This document shows positions 54,421 through 62,070 of a DNA stretch of 64,000 bases, one piece after another. Source of the stretch: Curtobacterium sp. MCBA15_001 (lineage in GTDB: Bacteria > Actinomycetota > Actinomycetes > Actinomycetales > Microbacteriaceae); NCBI RefSeq assembly GCF_001864835.1, contig NZ_MJGI01000023.1, positions 204,539-268,538 of the forward strand, in the 5' to 3' direction. The notes beneath the pieces are model-generated. The model worked only from the letters and a program-made list of their open reading frames with translations. It ran no database searches and had not been told where the DNA came from. Within the stretch, counting starts at the first letter, position 1, and the number at the start of each line of letters is the position of its first letter. The position numbers and the translations under genes were made by a program.

Positions 54421-54464
54421 CGGACGGGAGGCGCGTGGCGGCGCCGCCCCGCGCCTCCCGTCCG
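54421..54464. terminator. Perfect 15-bp hairpin after the LacI gene
   Basis: CGGACGGGAGGCGCG (54421-54435) and CGCGCCTCCCGTCCG (54450-54464) are exactly complementary, with a 14-base loop. It lies downstream of the minus-strand LacI gene and upstream of the importer promoter region, suiting a terminator. Same sequence family as the hairpins at 2801 and 33552. Confidence 0.75.
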
Positions 54465-54501
54465 GCGGGTGGTGCGCTGGTGCGCTCGGTGCGCGGTCGA
54501 T

Positions 54502-54555
54502 TCGCGCGTAGGGGGTCTGGTCGCGCGTAGGGGGTCGAATCGCGCGTAGGGGGTC
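54502..54555. repeat. Three 19-bp-spaced copies of a 16-bp repeat
   Basis: TCGCGCGTAGGGGGTC occurs at 54502, 54521 and 54540, separated by three bases (TGG, then GAA). Period is exactly 19 bp. It is intergenic, 83 bp after the LacI stop at 54638 on the minus strand. No coding or operator function is evident. Confidence 0.85.
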
Positions 54556-54637
54556 AGGAGTTCGGGCCTCCAATGCGCGATCCCGCTTTCCATGACGCGC
54601 GCGATGGGACAGAACGCACACGGTGCGAGGTCCGCCG

Positions 54638-55738
54638 TCAGGGCTCGGAGCGCCGGGGGTCCGTCGAAACGACTGCCGCTCGGGCCTGGACGGCGCTCGG
54701 ACGTTCGCGACCGAGCGTGCTCTCGCGGGGGACCAGGTCGCTGCCGAGCACGACCGTCCGGTGCACGTGCTCGGCGGGGTCGTCCGTGAGCTCGGCGAGC
54801 AGCAGGTCGACGGCGACCCGCCCCATGTCTGCCCCGTGCATCGTCACCGAGGTCAGCGGCACCGCTCCGCCCCACGCGATCGAGTTGTGGTCGCAGCCGG
54901 AGACGGGGATGTCCTCGGGGACGCGGATGCCGGCGGCGCGCAGCTCGGTGACGACGGCCATCGCGAGCAGGTCCGTCACGCCCAGGACGCCGTCGGGGCG
55001 CTCGTCCACGGGCATCCGGGCGATGCGAGCGCCCGCGTCGGTTCCACCGGGAGGGTCGATGTCGCCCGCGTCGACGTCGACCAGCGAGACGCCGGGGTGC
55101 TCGGCGATCGCGCGCAGGACGCCGGTGCGTCGGCGGGCCACGGGTTGCAGGTCGGGGCGTGCGCTCACGAACCCGATGCGTCGTGCCCCGCGCTCGATGA
55201 GGTGCGCGGTCGCGATGTAGCCGGCCTGCTCGTTGTCGACGACGACCGCGCAGGCATCGACCTCGGTCGGTTCGTAGTTGACGTAGACGACCGGGTGGCC
55301 GTGACGACGGGTGCGCTCGACCTGGTCGCGCGACTCGGTCATCGTGGCCAGGAGGATGCCGGAGGTGCGGGTGCTCTCCAGGAACGCCAGGTGGTCGCTC
55401 TGGGCCTGCTCGTCGTTCTCGCTGCTGGCGATCAGCAGGGCGAACTCCTGGGCCCGGGCCGCCAGTTGCGCGCCGTTCAGGAGGTCGCTGAACAGGGAGT
55501 TCTGCAACGAGGACACCACCAGGCCGATCGACCGCGTGCTGCCCGAGGCCAGCGCCCTGGCGTTGCGGTCGGGGGTGTAGCCGAGGTCGGCGATCGCGGC
55601 TCGGACCCGATCCGCGGTGGCATCACGGACGCGCTCGGGGTGGTTCAGGACGTTCGACACCGTCGCCAGCGACACGCCCGCCCGAGCAGCGACGTGGCGC
55701 ACGCTCGGCGGTCCGTCACGGCGAGGCGGCTGGACCAT
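54638..55738 (-). CDS. LacI-family repressor, candidate rhamnose regulator A
   Basis: Regulator of 366 residues. HTH at residues about 12-37 (SVRHVAARAGVSLATVSNVLNHPERV), hinge RNARALASGSTRSIGLVV, then a PBP1-type sensor with GVTDLLAMAVVTELRAAGIRVPEDIPVSGCDHNSIAWG and the family tail LVPRESTLG. The recognition helix SLATVSNVLN is almost the same as SLGTVSNVLN in the next LacI gene, so the two may bind similar operators. It sits between the importer operon and the second LacI, all on the minus strand. A C-terminal extension of about 22 residues follows the usual end. ATG 55738 is the first in frame. Confidence 0.88.
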   Translation of the reverse strand: MVQPPRRDGPPSVRHVAARAGVSLATVSNVLNHPERVRDATADRVRAAIADLGYTPDRNARALASGSTRSIGLVVSSLQNSLFSDLLNGAQLAARAQEFALLIASSENDEQAQSDHLAFLESTRTSGILLATMTESRDQVERTRRHGHPVVYVNYEPTEVDACAVVVDNEQAGYIATAHLIERGARRIGFVSARPDLQPVARRRTGVLRAIAEHPGVSLVDVDAGDIDPPGGTDAGARIARMPVDERPDGVLGVTDLLAMAVVTELRAAGIRVPEDIPVSGCDHNSIAWGGAVPLTSVTMHGADMGRVAVDLLLAELTDDPAEHVHRTVVLGSDLVPRESTLGRERPSAVQARAAVVSTDPRRSEP

Positions 55739-55800
55739 CCCTCGATCGTAGGGGAACTCCGGGGAGGTGAGCGGTGCTCGCGGTCTCGCTGCTCGTGGTC

Positions 55801-56811
55801 TCAGTGCTCGCGGACGGTGGACTGGCGCACCACCAGCTCCGGGGTGAACTCCACGTGGTCGAGCTCCAGGTCGGAGCCGCCGTCCACCTGGCGGACGAGC
55901 AGTTCGATGGCCTGGCGTCCCAGGTCCTGCGCCGGCTGTCGCACGCTCGTCAGGGGGACGACCGCGGCCTCGGCGAACGCGATGTCGTCGTAGCCCACGA
56001 TCGCGATCTCCTCCGGCACGGCCACGGACCCGCGCATGATGAACGCCTGCTCGAGCCCGACCGCGATCAGGTCGTTCGCCGCGAACACCGCATCGGGGCG
56101 TTCGGCGGCGGGACGGCGCTGGAGTGCTTCGCCGATGCGCCGGCCCTCGAGCACCGACAGCGAGGTCGTGCGCAGCACCTCGAGGGACGCGCCCGCAGCG
56201 GTCACCGCCGCGAGGGCTCCGGCGTGGCGGTCCACGACCTGCCGGATGCCGAACGGGCCGCCGACGTAGGCGATCCGACGACGACCGATCGCGAGCAGGT
56301 GCTCGACGGCGATGCGGCCCCCCGCGACGTCGTCCACCGAGACCGACGCGAAGTGCTCGTCGTCCGCCCGCCGGTCGACCAGCACGACCGCGGTGCCCTG
56401 GTCTCGGAGTCGAGCCAGGCGCGCGAGGTCGTCGCCGGCGGGGGAGACGAGCAGCCCGGCGACGCGGCGCTCCTCGAACAGGTCGATGTAGGTCCGCTCA
56501 CGCTCCGTGGACTCGTCCGAGTTGCCGATCAGCACCGCGAGGCCCTTCGACATCGCCGCGTCCTCGGCGCCGCGGGCGACGTCGGTGAAGAACGGGTTGC
56601 CGCCGTCGAGGACGATCAGGCCGACGGTCGAGCTGCGTCCCGCGCGGAGCTGCCTGGCGGAGTCGTTGCGCACGAAGCCGAGTTCCGCGATGGCCTGCTG
56701 CACGCGTTCGACCGTCGCGGGGGCCACCTTCTCGGGTCGGTTCAGCACGTTCGACACCGTGCCGAGGGACACGCCGGCGAGTGCTGCGACCTCCCGAACG
56801 CTCACCGTCAT
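55801..56811 (-). CDS. LacI-family repressor, candidate rhamnose regulator B
   Basis: Regulator of 336 residues. HTH: SVREVAALAGVSLGTVSNVLNRPEKV near the N-terminus, hinge SARQLRAGRSSTVGLIVLDGGNPFF, sensor domain with VVLVDRRADDEHFASVSVDDVAGGRIAVEHLL and VGYDDIAFAEAAVVPLTSVRQPAQDLG. ATG 56811 was chosen because the longer frame upstream crosses the palindromic repeat cluster at 56901-57036. It is divergent from the MFS-rhaM unit, whose leader has the perfect operator TGAAACGATTCA, making it the better candidate for the rhamnose repressor; not proven. Confidence 0.89.
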   Translation of the reverse strand: MTVSVREVAALAGVSLGTVSNVLNRPEKVAPATVERVQQAIAELGFVRNDSARQLRAGRSSTVGLIVLDGGNPFFTDVARGAEDAAMSKGLAVLIGNSDESTERERTYIDLFEERRVAGLLVSPAGDDLARLARLRDQGTAVVLVDRRADDEHFASVSVDDVAGGRIAVEHLLAIGRRRIAYVGGPFGIRQVVDRHAGALAAVTAAGASLEVLRTTSLSVLEGRRIGEALQRRPAAERPDAVFAANDLIAVGLEQAFIMRGSVAVPEEIAIVGYDDIAFAEAAVVPLTSVRQPAQDLGRQAIELLVRQVDGGSDLELDHVEFTPELVVRQSTVREH

Positions 56812-57152
56812 GCGGTCATCCTGACATCCCGTCCAGGGTTCCGGCGCGCTTGCGGTGTCCGACGTTGCGGTGTGGCGGTGCTGCTGGGCGGTCCGGCGAC
56901 CTCGCACGGTGCGAGGTTGCGGCGCGGCCGGGGTGTGGCGCGGGCGTTCGGTGCGAGGTTCCGGACACGGTGCGAGGTGGCAGGCTCGCACGGTGCGCAC
57001 AACCTCGCACGGTGTGCACAACCTCGGACGGTGTGGGTGCAGTGCGGGTGCGGCGGGCGCACCCCACCCCTTGCGCCGTCAGCCCGCCCGGCGTATGGTC
57101 TCGCTGACCCGTTGAAACGATTCACTGACGAACACGCACGAACGGAGGACCA
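56812..57152. repeat. 341-bp gap with six copies of a CACGGTGCGAGG-type element
   Basis: CTCGCACGGTGCGAG (56901-56915) is a perfect palindrome. Related or half copies follow at about 56947, 56966, 56985, 57003 and 57022, some in the form CCTCGCACGGTGTGC. The same core is found at 20487 between other genes. The end of the gap holds the operator at 57113 and GGAGG before the MFS start. No gene is supported; frames here are low complexity. Confidence 0.75.
57113..57124. promoter_or_regulatory. Rhamnose-regulon operator upstream of the MFS-rhaM unit
   Basis: TGAAACGATTCA, 28 bp before the MFS start codon; exact reverse complement of the site before rhaI (48444). The position close to the start fits a repressor site. 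It could also serve the divergent LacI gene, though that start is 300 bp away. Confidence 0.8.
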
Positions 57153-58526
57153 ATGGCGGTCCGCATCGGAGCCCGGAACACCACGGGCTGGAAGGCGACG
57201 ATCTCCGTCGCCATGTCGAACTACATCGAGTCGGGGTCGATCATCGCGATCGCCACGAGCCTGAGTCTCTGGCAGGCGCAGTTCCACGTCGGGGACCTGC
57301 AAGTCGGCCTGCTGGCCAGCCTGTCCGCGAACGCGTTCGGCGCCGCGGCCGGTGCGATCATCGGCGGCCCACTGTGCGACCGCTACGGCCGCAAGTTCAT
57401 CTACACGTACGACCTGCTGCTCTACATGCTCGGCATCCTGCTCGCCGTCTTCGCGGGCAGCTACGGCATGCTGCTCGTCGGCTTCATCCTCACCGGGATC
57501 GCGGTCGGCGCGGGCGTCCCCGCCAGCTGGACGTACATCGCCGAGCAGGCACCCGCCGACAAGCGCGCCGCCCACGTCGGCACGGCGCAGCTCGCATGGT
57601 CGATCGGCCCGATGGTCGGGTTCGCGCTGGCCATCGCTGCGGCACCGCTCGGCCTGCTCGGCAGCCGGCTGATCTTCGCGCACCTGTTCGTCGTCGCCGC
57701 GGTCGTGTGGTGGCTCCGACGCGGTCTGCCCGAGTCGACGATCTGGAAGGACGAGCGCGCGGCCAGCGGCAGCGCGAACTTCTTCCACGGCTTCACCCAG
57801 CTCTTCAGCCGCCGGAAGAACCTCACCGCGATGCTCTTCCTGTTCGGCGTCTACGCCCTGTGGAACACCGTCGCGGGACAGGCCGGCATCTTCCAGCCCC
57901 GCGTCTACTCGGCGACCGGCGTGACGAGCGTCACGGAGCAGTACGGGCTGCAGATCCTGGTGTGGGGCTGCACCGTCGCAGCGACGTACTTCGGCTTCAT
58001 GCGCTTCGCTGACCGGATGAGCCGCCGGGTCCTCTACGCGATCGGCGCCGCACTCGCGATCGTCGCCTGGGCCGTGCTCATCTACGCTCCGGCGAACCTC
58101 GGCACGCTGTTGTTCTTCGCGGTCGCGTGGGGGATCTCGTCGGGCATCGGTGCGCAGGCGTTCTACGGCCTCTGGACGAGCGAGCTCTTCGCCACCCGGT
58201 ACCGCGCCAGCGCCCAGGGCGTGCTGTTCCTGGCGGCGCGCGTCATGGTCGGCCTGCTGAGCATCTGGTTCCCGCTGCTGCTGTCCGACATCGGCCTCCG
58301 GGCACTCGGCGGCCTGATCCTCGGCCTGCTCGCGCTGTCGTTCCTGATCGGCACGATCTGGGCCCCGAACACGCGCGGCAAGACCCTCGAGGAGATCGAG
58401 GCCGAACGACACGGCACCGTCACCAGCCTGACGGGCACCGCTCGCACCGTCGACGAGCACGAGGAACGTCAGCGGTCGCTCAGCGGCCAGGTGCGCGGTG
58501 CGCGCGACGAGCGGATGCCCAGGTGA
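57153..58526 (+). CDS. MFS sugar transporter, probable L-rhamnose carrier
   Basis: Twelve-helix proton-linked or facilitated carrier of 457 residues. MFS sugar-porter features: GPLCDRYGRKFIYTYDLLLYMLG (the loop 2-3 GxxxDRxGRR motif), GVPASWTYIAEQAP (PESPR-like region of helix 4-5) and LPESTIWKDERA after helix 6, RYRASAQGVLFLAARVMVG in the second half. GGAGGACCA precedes the ATG. It is coupled to the rhamnose mutarotase gene by a 4-base overlap and has the perfect rhamnose operator in its leader, which together suggest free L-rhamnose as cargo. This would be a second entry route beside the ABC importer. Confidence 0.87.
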   Translation: MAVRIGARNTTGWKATISVAMSNYIESGSIIAIATSLSLWQAQFHVGDLQVGLLASLSANAFGAAAGAIIGGPLCDRYGRKFIYTYDLLLYMLGILLAVFAGSYGMLLVGFILTGIAVGAGVPASWTYIAEQAPADKRAAHVGTAQLAWSIGPMVGFALAIAAAPLGLLGSRLIFAHLFVVAAVVWWLRRGLPESTIWKDERAASGSANFFHGFTQLFSRRKNLTAMLFLFGVYALWNTVAGQAGIFQPRVYSATGVTSVTEQYGLQILVWGCTVAATYFGFMRFADRMSRRVLYAIGAALAIVAWAVLIYAPANLGTLLFFAVAWGISSGIGAQAFYGLWTSELFATRYRASAQGVLFLAARVMVGLLSIWFPLLLSDIGLRALGGLILGLLALSFLIGTIWAPNTRGKTLEEIEAERHGTVTSLTGTARTVDEHEERQRSLSGQVRGARDERMPR

Positions 58527-58927
58527 GCGCGACCGGCGGCGGTGACCCGGGCCTCCAGACCGGACCGCCTGGAGGCCCGACCAGCGTCACGCGCGTCTGC
58601 TTCCGACTGCAGGTGGCTGCGGCGCACATGGACGCCTACCGGGAGCGGCACGTCGCGGTCTGGCCGGCGATGCTCCGGGCGATCGCTGCGGCGGGACGGC
58701 GGAACTACTCGCTCTTCCTCGACGACGACGGCCTGCTCATCGGGTACTACGAGACGGACTCGGTGGCCGACGCGGACGCCGCCCTGGCGGCGAGCGAGGT
58801 GGCGACGGCCTGGGAGACCCACATGCAGGACCTGTTCGACGGTGCCACCGGCCGCGCCGACCAGACCGCACGGGTGCTGCCCGAGGTGTTCAACCTCGAG
58901 GACCAGCTGGCCGCGGCCGGGGACTGA
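58523..58927 (+). CDS. rhaM: L-rhamnose mutarotase with N-terminal extension
   Basis: Interconverts alpha and beta L-rhamnose; the core is about 105 residues of a ferredoxin-like fold: VTRVCFRLQVAAAHMDAYRERHAVWPAML type start with the catalytic His of the YRERH motif, NYSLFLDDDGLLIGYYET, and a conserved Trp in TAWETHMQDLF. The only usable start is GTG 58523, which overlaps the MFS stop and adds about 22 residues (SATGGGDPGLQTGPPGGPTS) not expected in the family. That extension is encoded by a perfect hairpin at 58548-58579. Total 134 residues. It completes the rhamnose island. Confidence 0.9.
   Translation: MSATGGGDPGLQTGPPGGPTSVTRVCFRLQVAAAHMDAYRERHVAVWPAMLRAIAAAGRRNYSLFLDDDGLLIGYYETDSVADADAALAASEVATAWETHMQDLFDGATGRADQTARVLPEVFNLEDQLAAAGD
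58548..58579 (+). repeat. Hairpin inside the 5' end of rhaM
   Basis: CGGGCCTCCAG (58548-58558) and CTGGAGGCCCG (58569-58579) form a perfect 11-bp stem with a 10-base loop. It lies within the reading frame just after the start codon and resembles the intergenic GGACAGGAGGCCCGG-type hairpins, as if such an element had inserted in frame. Confidence 0.7.
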
Positions 58928-58987
58928 ACCTGCAGGGCACGACGCAGGCACAGCGCGCTGCTGGCATCGCTGGCTAGCGTCGGCGCC

Positions 58988-59950
58988 ATGCAGACTCCCG
59001 CTCCAGGCACCCTCCGCGTCCTGCACCTGTCCGACACCCACCTGACCGGGGACGGCGCCCTGCACCAGGGGGCCGTCGACACGACCGCCGCGCTCGAGGC
59101 CCTGCTCGCCACCGTCGACACGGTCCCCGGTGTCGGGCTGGTCGTCGTCTCCGGCGACGTCTCCGAGGACGGCTCGCCCGAGTCGTACACCACGCTCGTC
59201 GACCGGGTCGGGGGATGGGCTCGCCGGCACGGTGCGGCGCTCGTCGCGGTGCCGGGCAACCACGACCAGCGGGCCGGGTTCCGGCAGGTGCTCGCGAACG
59301 GGCACGTCCTCGGCGAGGGCGGCATGCCGCTGATGCACACGATGGAGCACCACCCGCCGACCGTCCCCGTGTGGGGACAGTCGGTCGTCGCCGGGCGCCG
59401 GGTCGTCACACTCGACACCAGCGTGCCGGGAGCTGGCTACGGGCGACTCGAGCCCGAGGTCCTCGACCGACTCCGGACCACGCTGGCCGATCGGTCCTCG
59501 GCGCCGCTCGGCACCCTCGTCGTGCTGCACCACCCGCCGCTGCCGGCACCGACCGCACTGCACGAGGCACTGCGCCTGCAGGACCCGGGAGCGCTCGCCG
59601 AGGTGCTGCGCGGCTCCGACGTGCGGGTGGTCCTGGCCGGGCACTACCACCACCACTTCGCGGGGTCCATCGGAGGCGGCGTGCCCGTGCTCGTCGCGCC
59701 CGGGGTGGCGAACGACACCGACGTCACCGGGTCCTGGGACGAGGAGACCGCCTTCGCCGCGACGGGTGCGCTCGTGGTCGACGTCGCCGAGGACGGCTCG
59801 GTCTGGTCGACCCCGGTGCGGGTGCCGGTCGCGGGGGACGACGTCGTCGCGCTGCACCTCGACGCGGCGGCGGTCGCGCGCGTCGCCGCAGAAGCCGGGC
59901 CGGGGAGCGCGTCGGAAGTCGGGCCGGGCAGCGCGTCCGGGCTGCGCTGA
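58988..59950 (+). CDS. Calcineurin-like metallophosphoesterase (CpdA-like)
   Basis: Dinuclear-metal phosphodiesterase of 320 residues. All five metal-site motifs are present: LHLSDTHL, VVSGDVSEDG, VPGNHDQR, VVLHHPPLP and LAGHYHHHFAG. This set and the size match the cyclic-nucleotide phosphodiesterase CpdA/Icc group; cAMP as substrate is only one possibility. The C-terminus ends in an imperfect duplication (AGPGSAS, VGPGSASG) of no known role. Single gene, 60 bp after rhaM on the same strand, no evident link to rhamnose. Confidence 0.88.
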   Translation: MQTPAPGTLRVLHLSDTHLTGDGALHQGAVDTTAALEALLATVDTVPGVGLVVVSGDVSEDGSPESYTTLVDRVGGWARRHGAALVAVPGNHDQRAGFRQVLANGHVLGEGGMPLMHTMEHHPPTVPVWGQSVVAGRRVVTLDTSVPGAGYGRLEPEVLDRLRTTLADRSSAPLGTLVVLHHPPLPAPTALHEALRLQDPGALAEVLRGSDVRVVLAGHYHHHFAGSIGGGVPVLVAPGVANDTDVTGSWDEETAFAATGALVVDVAEDGSVWSTPVRVPVAGDDVVALHLDAAAVARVAAEAGPGSASEVGPGSASGLR

Positions 59951-60025
59951 GAAGTACCCCGGACGCGCGGGCGGTGTCGGGGCTCTCCGAGTATCACGGT
60001 GCAACAAGGTCCGAAGGAGTGAGCC

Positions 60026-61060
60026 ATGCGAACCGGCAACGCAGTGCAGTACGACCGCTACGGCGGCTTCGACGTCGTCGAGCTCGTCGCGCAGGAGCGG
60101 CCGACGCCCGGCCCCACCGACGTCGTGGTCGAGGTCTCCGTCGCGGGACTCAACCACATCGAACGGTTCCTGCGCGAAGGGCGCCTGCAGGAGTTCATCG
60201 ACCTCGAGTTCCCGGCGCACCAGGGCGTCGACTTCGCCGGGGTCGTCGCGGCCCGCGGGTCCGACGTCCGTGACCTCAAGGTCGGCGACGAGGTCATGGG
60301 CCACGCGCCGCACGGGGGCTCCCACGCCACGTGGGTGAGCGTCCCGCGGAGCGCCGTCGTGAAGAAGCCCTCGACCATGAGCTTCGAGGTCGCCGGCAGC
60401 CTGTACCTGGCCGGGTGCACGGCCCTGTCGATCGTCCGGTCGCTCAAGCTCGGCCCCGAGGACACGGTCGTCATCAGCGCCGCTGCGGGCGGGGTCGGGC
60501 ACATCGAGTGCCAGCTGGCCAAGGAGACCGGCGCGACGGTGATCGGGCTCGGCAGCCCGCGCAACCACGACGCCCTCCGGCAGATCGGCGTGCTGCCGGT
60601 CGCCTACGGCGAGGGCGAGGAGGACCGCATCCGCGAGATCGCGGACGGCCGCACCGTCACCGCCTTCATCGACAACCGCGAGCACAACGAGAACGTGGCG
60701 CTGGCCGAGCGGCTCGGCGTGACCGGCTCGCGGTTCGTGACCAGCGACGACCGGCGCGACCTGGAGATCCGCTTCCTGCGGGCACCCGGCGACGACACCG
60801 AGGCGATCGAGATGCTCACCACGCTCGGCGACCTGGTGCAGCGGCACAAGGTCCAGTTCATCATCTCGGGCTACTACCCGTTCGAGTACATCGTCGACGC
60901 GTACGAGGACCTGGCCGAGATGCACTCGCGCGGCAAGGTCGTGGTGGGGATGCAGCCCGTCGAGACCGGTGCACGCCTCCACTGGTACAAGTCCGAGAAG
61001 TCCCGGGACCTGCGTGACCCGGTGTCGAGCGGCGCTCCCGCCCGGCCCGAAGCACACTAG
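60026..61060 (+). CDS. Zinc-free alcohol dehydrogenase/quinone oxidoreductase-like protein
   Basis: NAD(P)H-dependent medium-chain reductase of 344 residues, COG0604-like. N-terminal GroES-like fold (GRLQEFIDLEFPAHQGVDFAGVVAARGSDVRDLKVGDEVMGHAPHGG), then a Rossmann domain with VVISAAAGGVGHIECQLAKETGATVIGLGSPRNHD, a variant of the AxxGxxG nucleotide motif. The Cys ligands of zinc alcohol dehydrogenases are missing, so it belongs to the quinone-oxidoreductase type. A basic C-terminal extension follows the usual end. GAAGGAG precedes the ATG. Followed by a 38-bp perfect palindromic terminator. Substrate unknown. Confidence 0.87.
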   Translation: MRTGNAVQYDRYGGFDVVELVAQERPTPGPTDVVVEVSVAGLNHIERFLREGRLQEFIDLEFPAHQGVDFAGVVAARGSDVRDLKVGDEVMGHAPHGGSHATWVSVPRSAVVKKPSTMSFEVAGSLYLAGCTALSIVRSLKLGPEDTVVISAAAGGVGHIECQLAKETGATVIGLGSPRNHDALRQIGVLPVAYGEGEEDRIREIADGRTVTAFIDNREHNENVALAERLGVTGSRFVTSDDRRDLEIRFLRAPGDDTEAIEMLTTLGDLVQRHKVQFIISGYYPFEYIVDAYEDLAEMHSRGKVVVGMQPVETGARLHWYKSEKSRDLRDPVSSGAPARPEAH

Positions 61061-61072
61061 CCACGTCACGGA

Positions 61073-61110
61073 CGACCGAGGGCCCCGGCGATCGCCGGGG
61101 CCCTCGGTCG
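61073..61110. terminator. 38-bp perfect palindrome terminator
   Basis: The 38 bases form a perfect self-complementary sequence (CGACCGAGGGCCCCGGCG and its complement around AT). A 17-bp stem with a 4-base loop is possible. It lies 13 bp after the oxidoreductase stop and 58 bp before the stop of the convergent permease gene, suited to stop both. Confidence 0.85.
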
Positions 61111-61117
61111 TGTGACC

Positions 61118-61163
61118 GTCGTCAGTCGTCGCGCGCGGCTGTCGTCAGCCGTCGCGCGCGGCC
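61118..61163. repeat. 23-bp tandem repeat running into the permease stop codon
   Basis: Two copies (61118-61140 and 61141-61163) differ at two positions; both start GTCGTCAGYCGTCGCGCGCG. A third partial copy (GTCGTCA) begins at 61164 and supplies the TGA stop of the minus-strand permease gene at 61168-61170. Confidence 0.8.
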
Positions 61164-61167
61164 GTCG

Positions 61168-62070
61168 TCAACTCAGCACGTCCTTCGAGGCGAACCTGCC
61201 GTACGCCAGCGTGCCGAACACCGCGACGTAGCCGAGCTGCAGGAGTGCGTTGCTGCCGAACGAGTCGAACGCGATCGGGTCGCGCAGCAGGTCGCCGAAG
61301 CCGAGCCACTGGTGCGAGAACAGGAACGGGTGCAGCCAGTCCAGCTGCGGGAGCTGGTCGAGCACCTGGGACGCCCCGGCGAGCACCACGGTCGCGGCCA
61401 TCGCCCCGACGGGCACGTTCGTCAGCGACGAGGCGAACAGCCCGATCGCCGCGAGCCCCAGCATCGACAGCGTGACGTAGAGCGCCAGCAGCAGGGCTCG
61501 GCCGGCGTACGACGCTCCGTCCACCTGGGTGCCGGACAGCAGGGTCACCGGCCCGATCGGGAACAGCAGCGCCCCGATCGCCGCGCCGACCAGCACGATC
61601 ACCAGCGTGGCGGCGAGGCAGAACGCCACCGCGCCGACGTACTTGACGAGCATGAAGCGCAGCCGGCCGGTCGGTGCGACGAGCAGGTAGCGGAGCGTGC
61701 CGTGGCTCGCCTCGCCGGCCACCGTGTCGCCGGCGACCACGCCGACCGTCAGCGGCAGGAACAGCGGGATCGAGACCGTCAGTGCGGTGAACGACACGAA
61801 CAGGCCGTTGTTGGTGATGGCGTTGAGGAACGCCGGGCCGCGGCTGTCGTCGCCGGTGGTGAGGCGGACCGCGACGGCGATCAGGACGGGGACGAGTGCC
61901 AGCGCGCCGAGCATCGCCCAGGTGCGACGACGTCGGAACACCAGCGCGAGTTCCGACCCGAGCAGCGCGAACGTGCGTCTCCGCGCCGCGGACGGAGCGG
62001 CCGGCGGTGTCGTGGCACCGTCGGCCGGACGGGAGGCCGTGGTCGCGGTGGTCGGCTCAGGCAGCGACAT
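61168..62070 (-). CDS. ABC exporter permease (ABC-2 type)
   Basis: Membrane protein of 300 residues with six hydrophobic helices. After a Pro/Thr/Ala-rich N-terminus, LALVFRRRRTWAMLGALALVPVLIAVAV forms the first helix; VVAGDTVAGEASHGTLRYLLVAPTGRLRFMLVKYVGAVAFC is the ABC-2 permease signature (E-x-x-x-G-T-L-R-Y-L-L). ATG 62070 overlaps the ATPase gene by 14 bp. Works with the ATPase upstream, probably exporting a drug, peptide or lipid. The 23-bp repeat provides its stop codon. Confidence 0.87.
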   Translation of the reverse strand: MSLPEPTTATTASRPADGATTPPAAPSAARRRTFALLGSELALVFRRRRTWAMLGALALVPVLIAVAVRLTTGDDSRGPAFLNAITNNGLFVSFTALTVSIPLFLPLTVGVVAGDTVAGEASHGTLRYLLVAPTGRLRFMLVKYVGAVAFCLAATLVIVLVGAAIGALLFPIGPVTLLSGTQVDGASYAGRALLLALYVTLSMLGLAAIGLFASSLTNVPVGAMAATVVLAGASQVLDQLPQLDWLHPFLFSHQWLGFGDLLRDPIAFDSFGSNALLQLGYVAVFGTLAYGRFASKDVLS

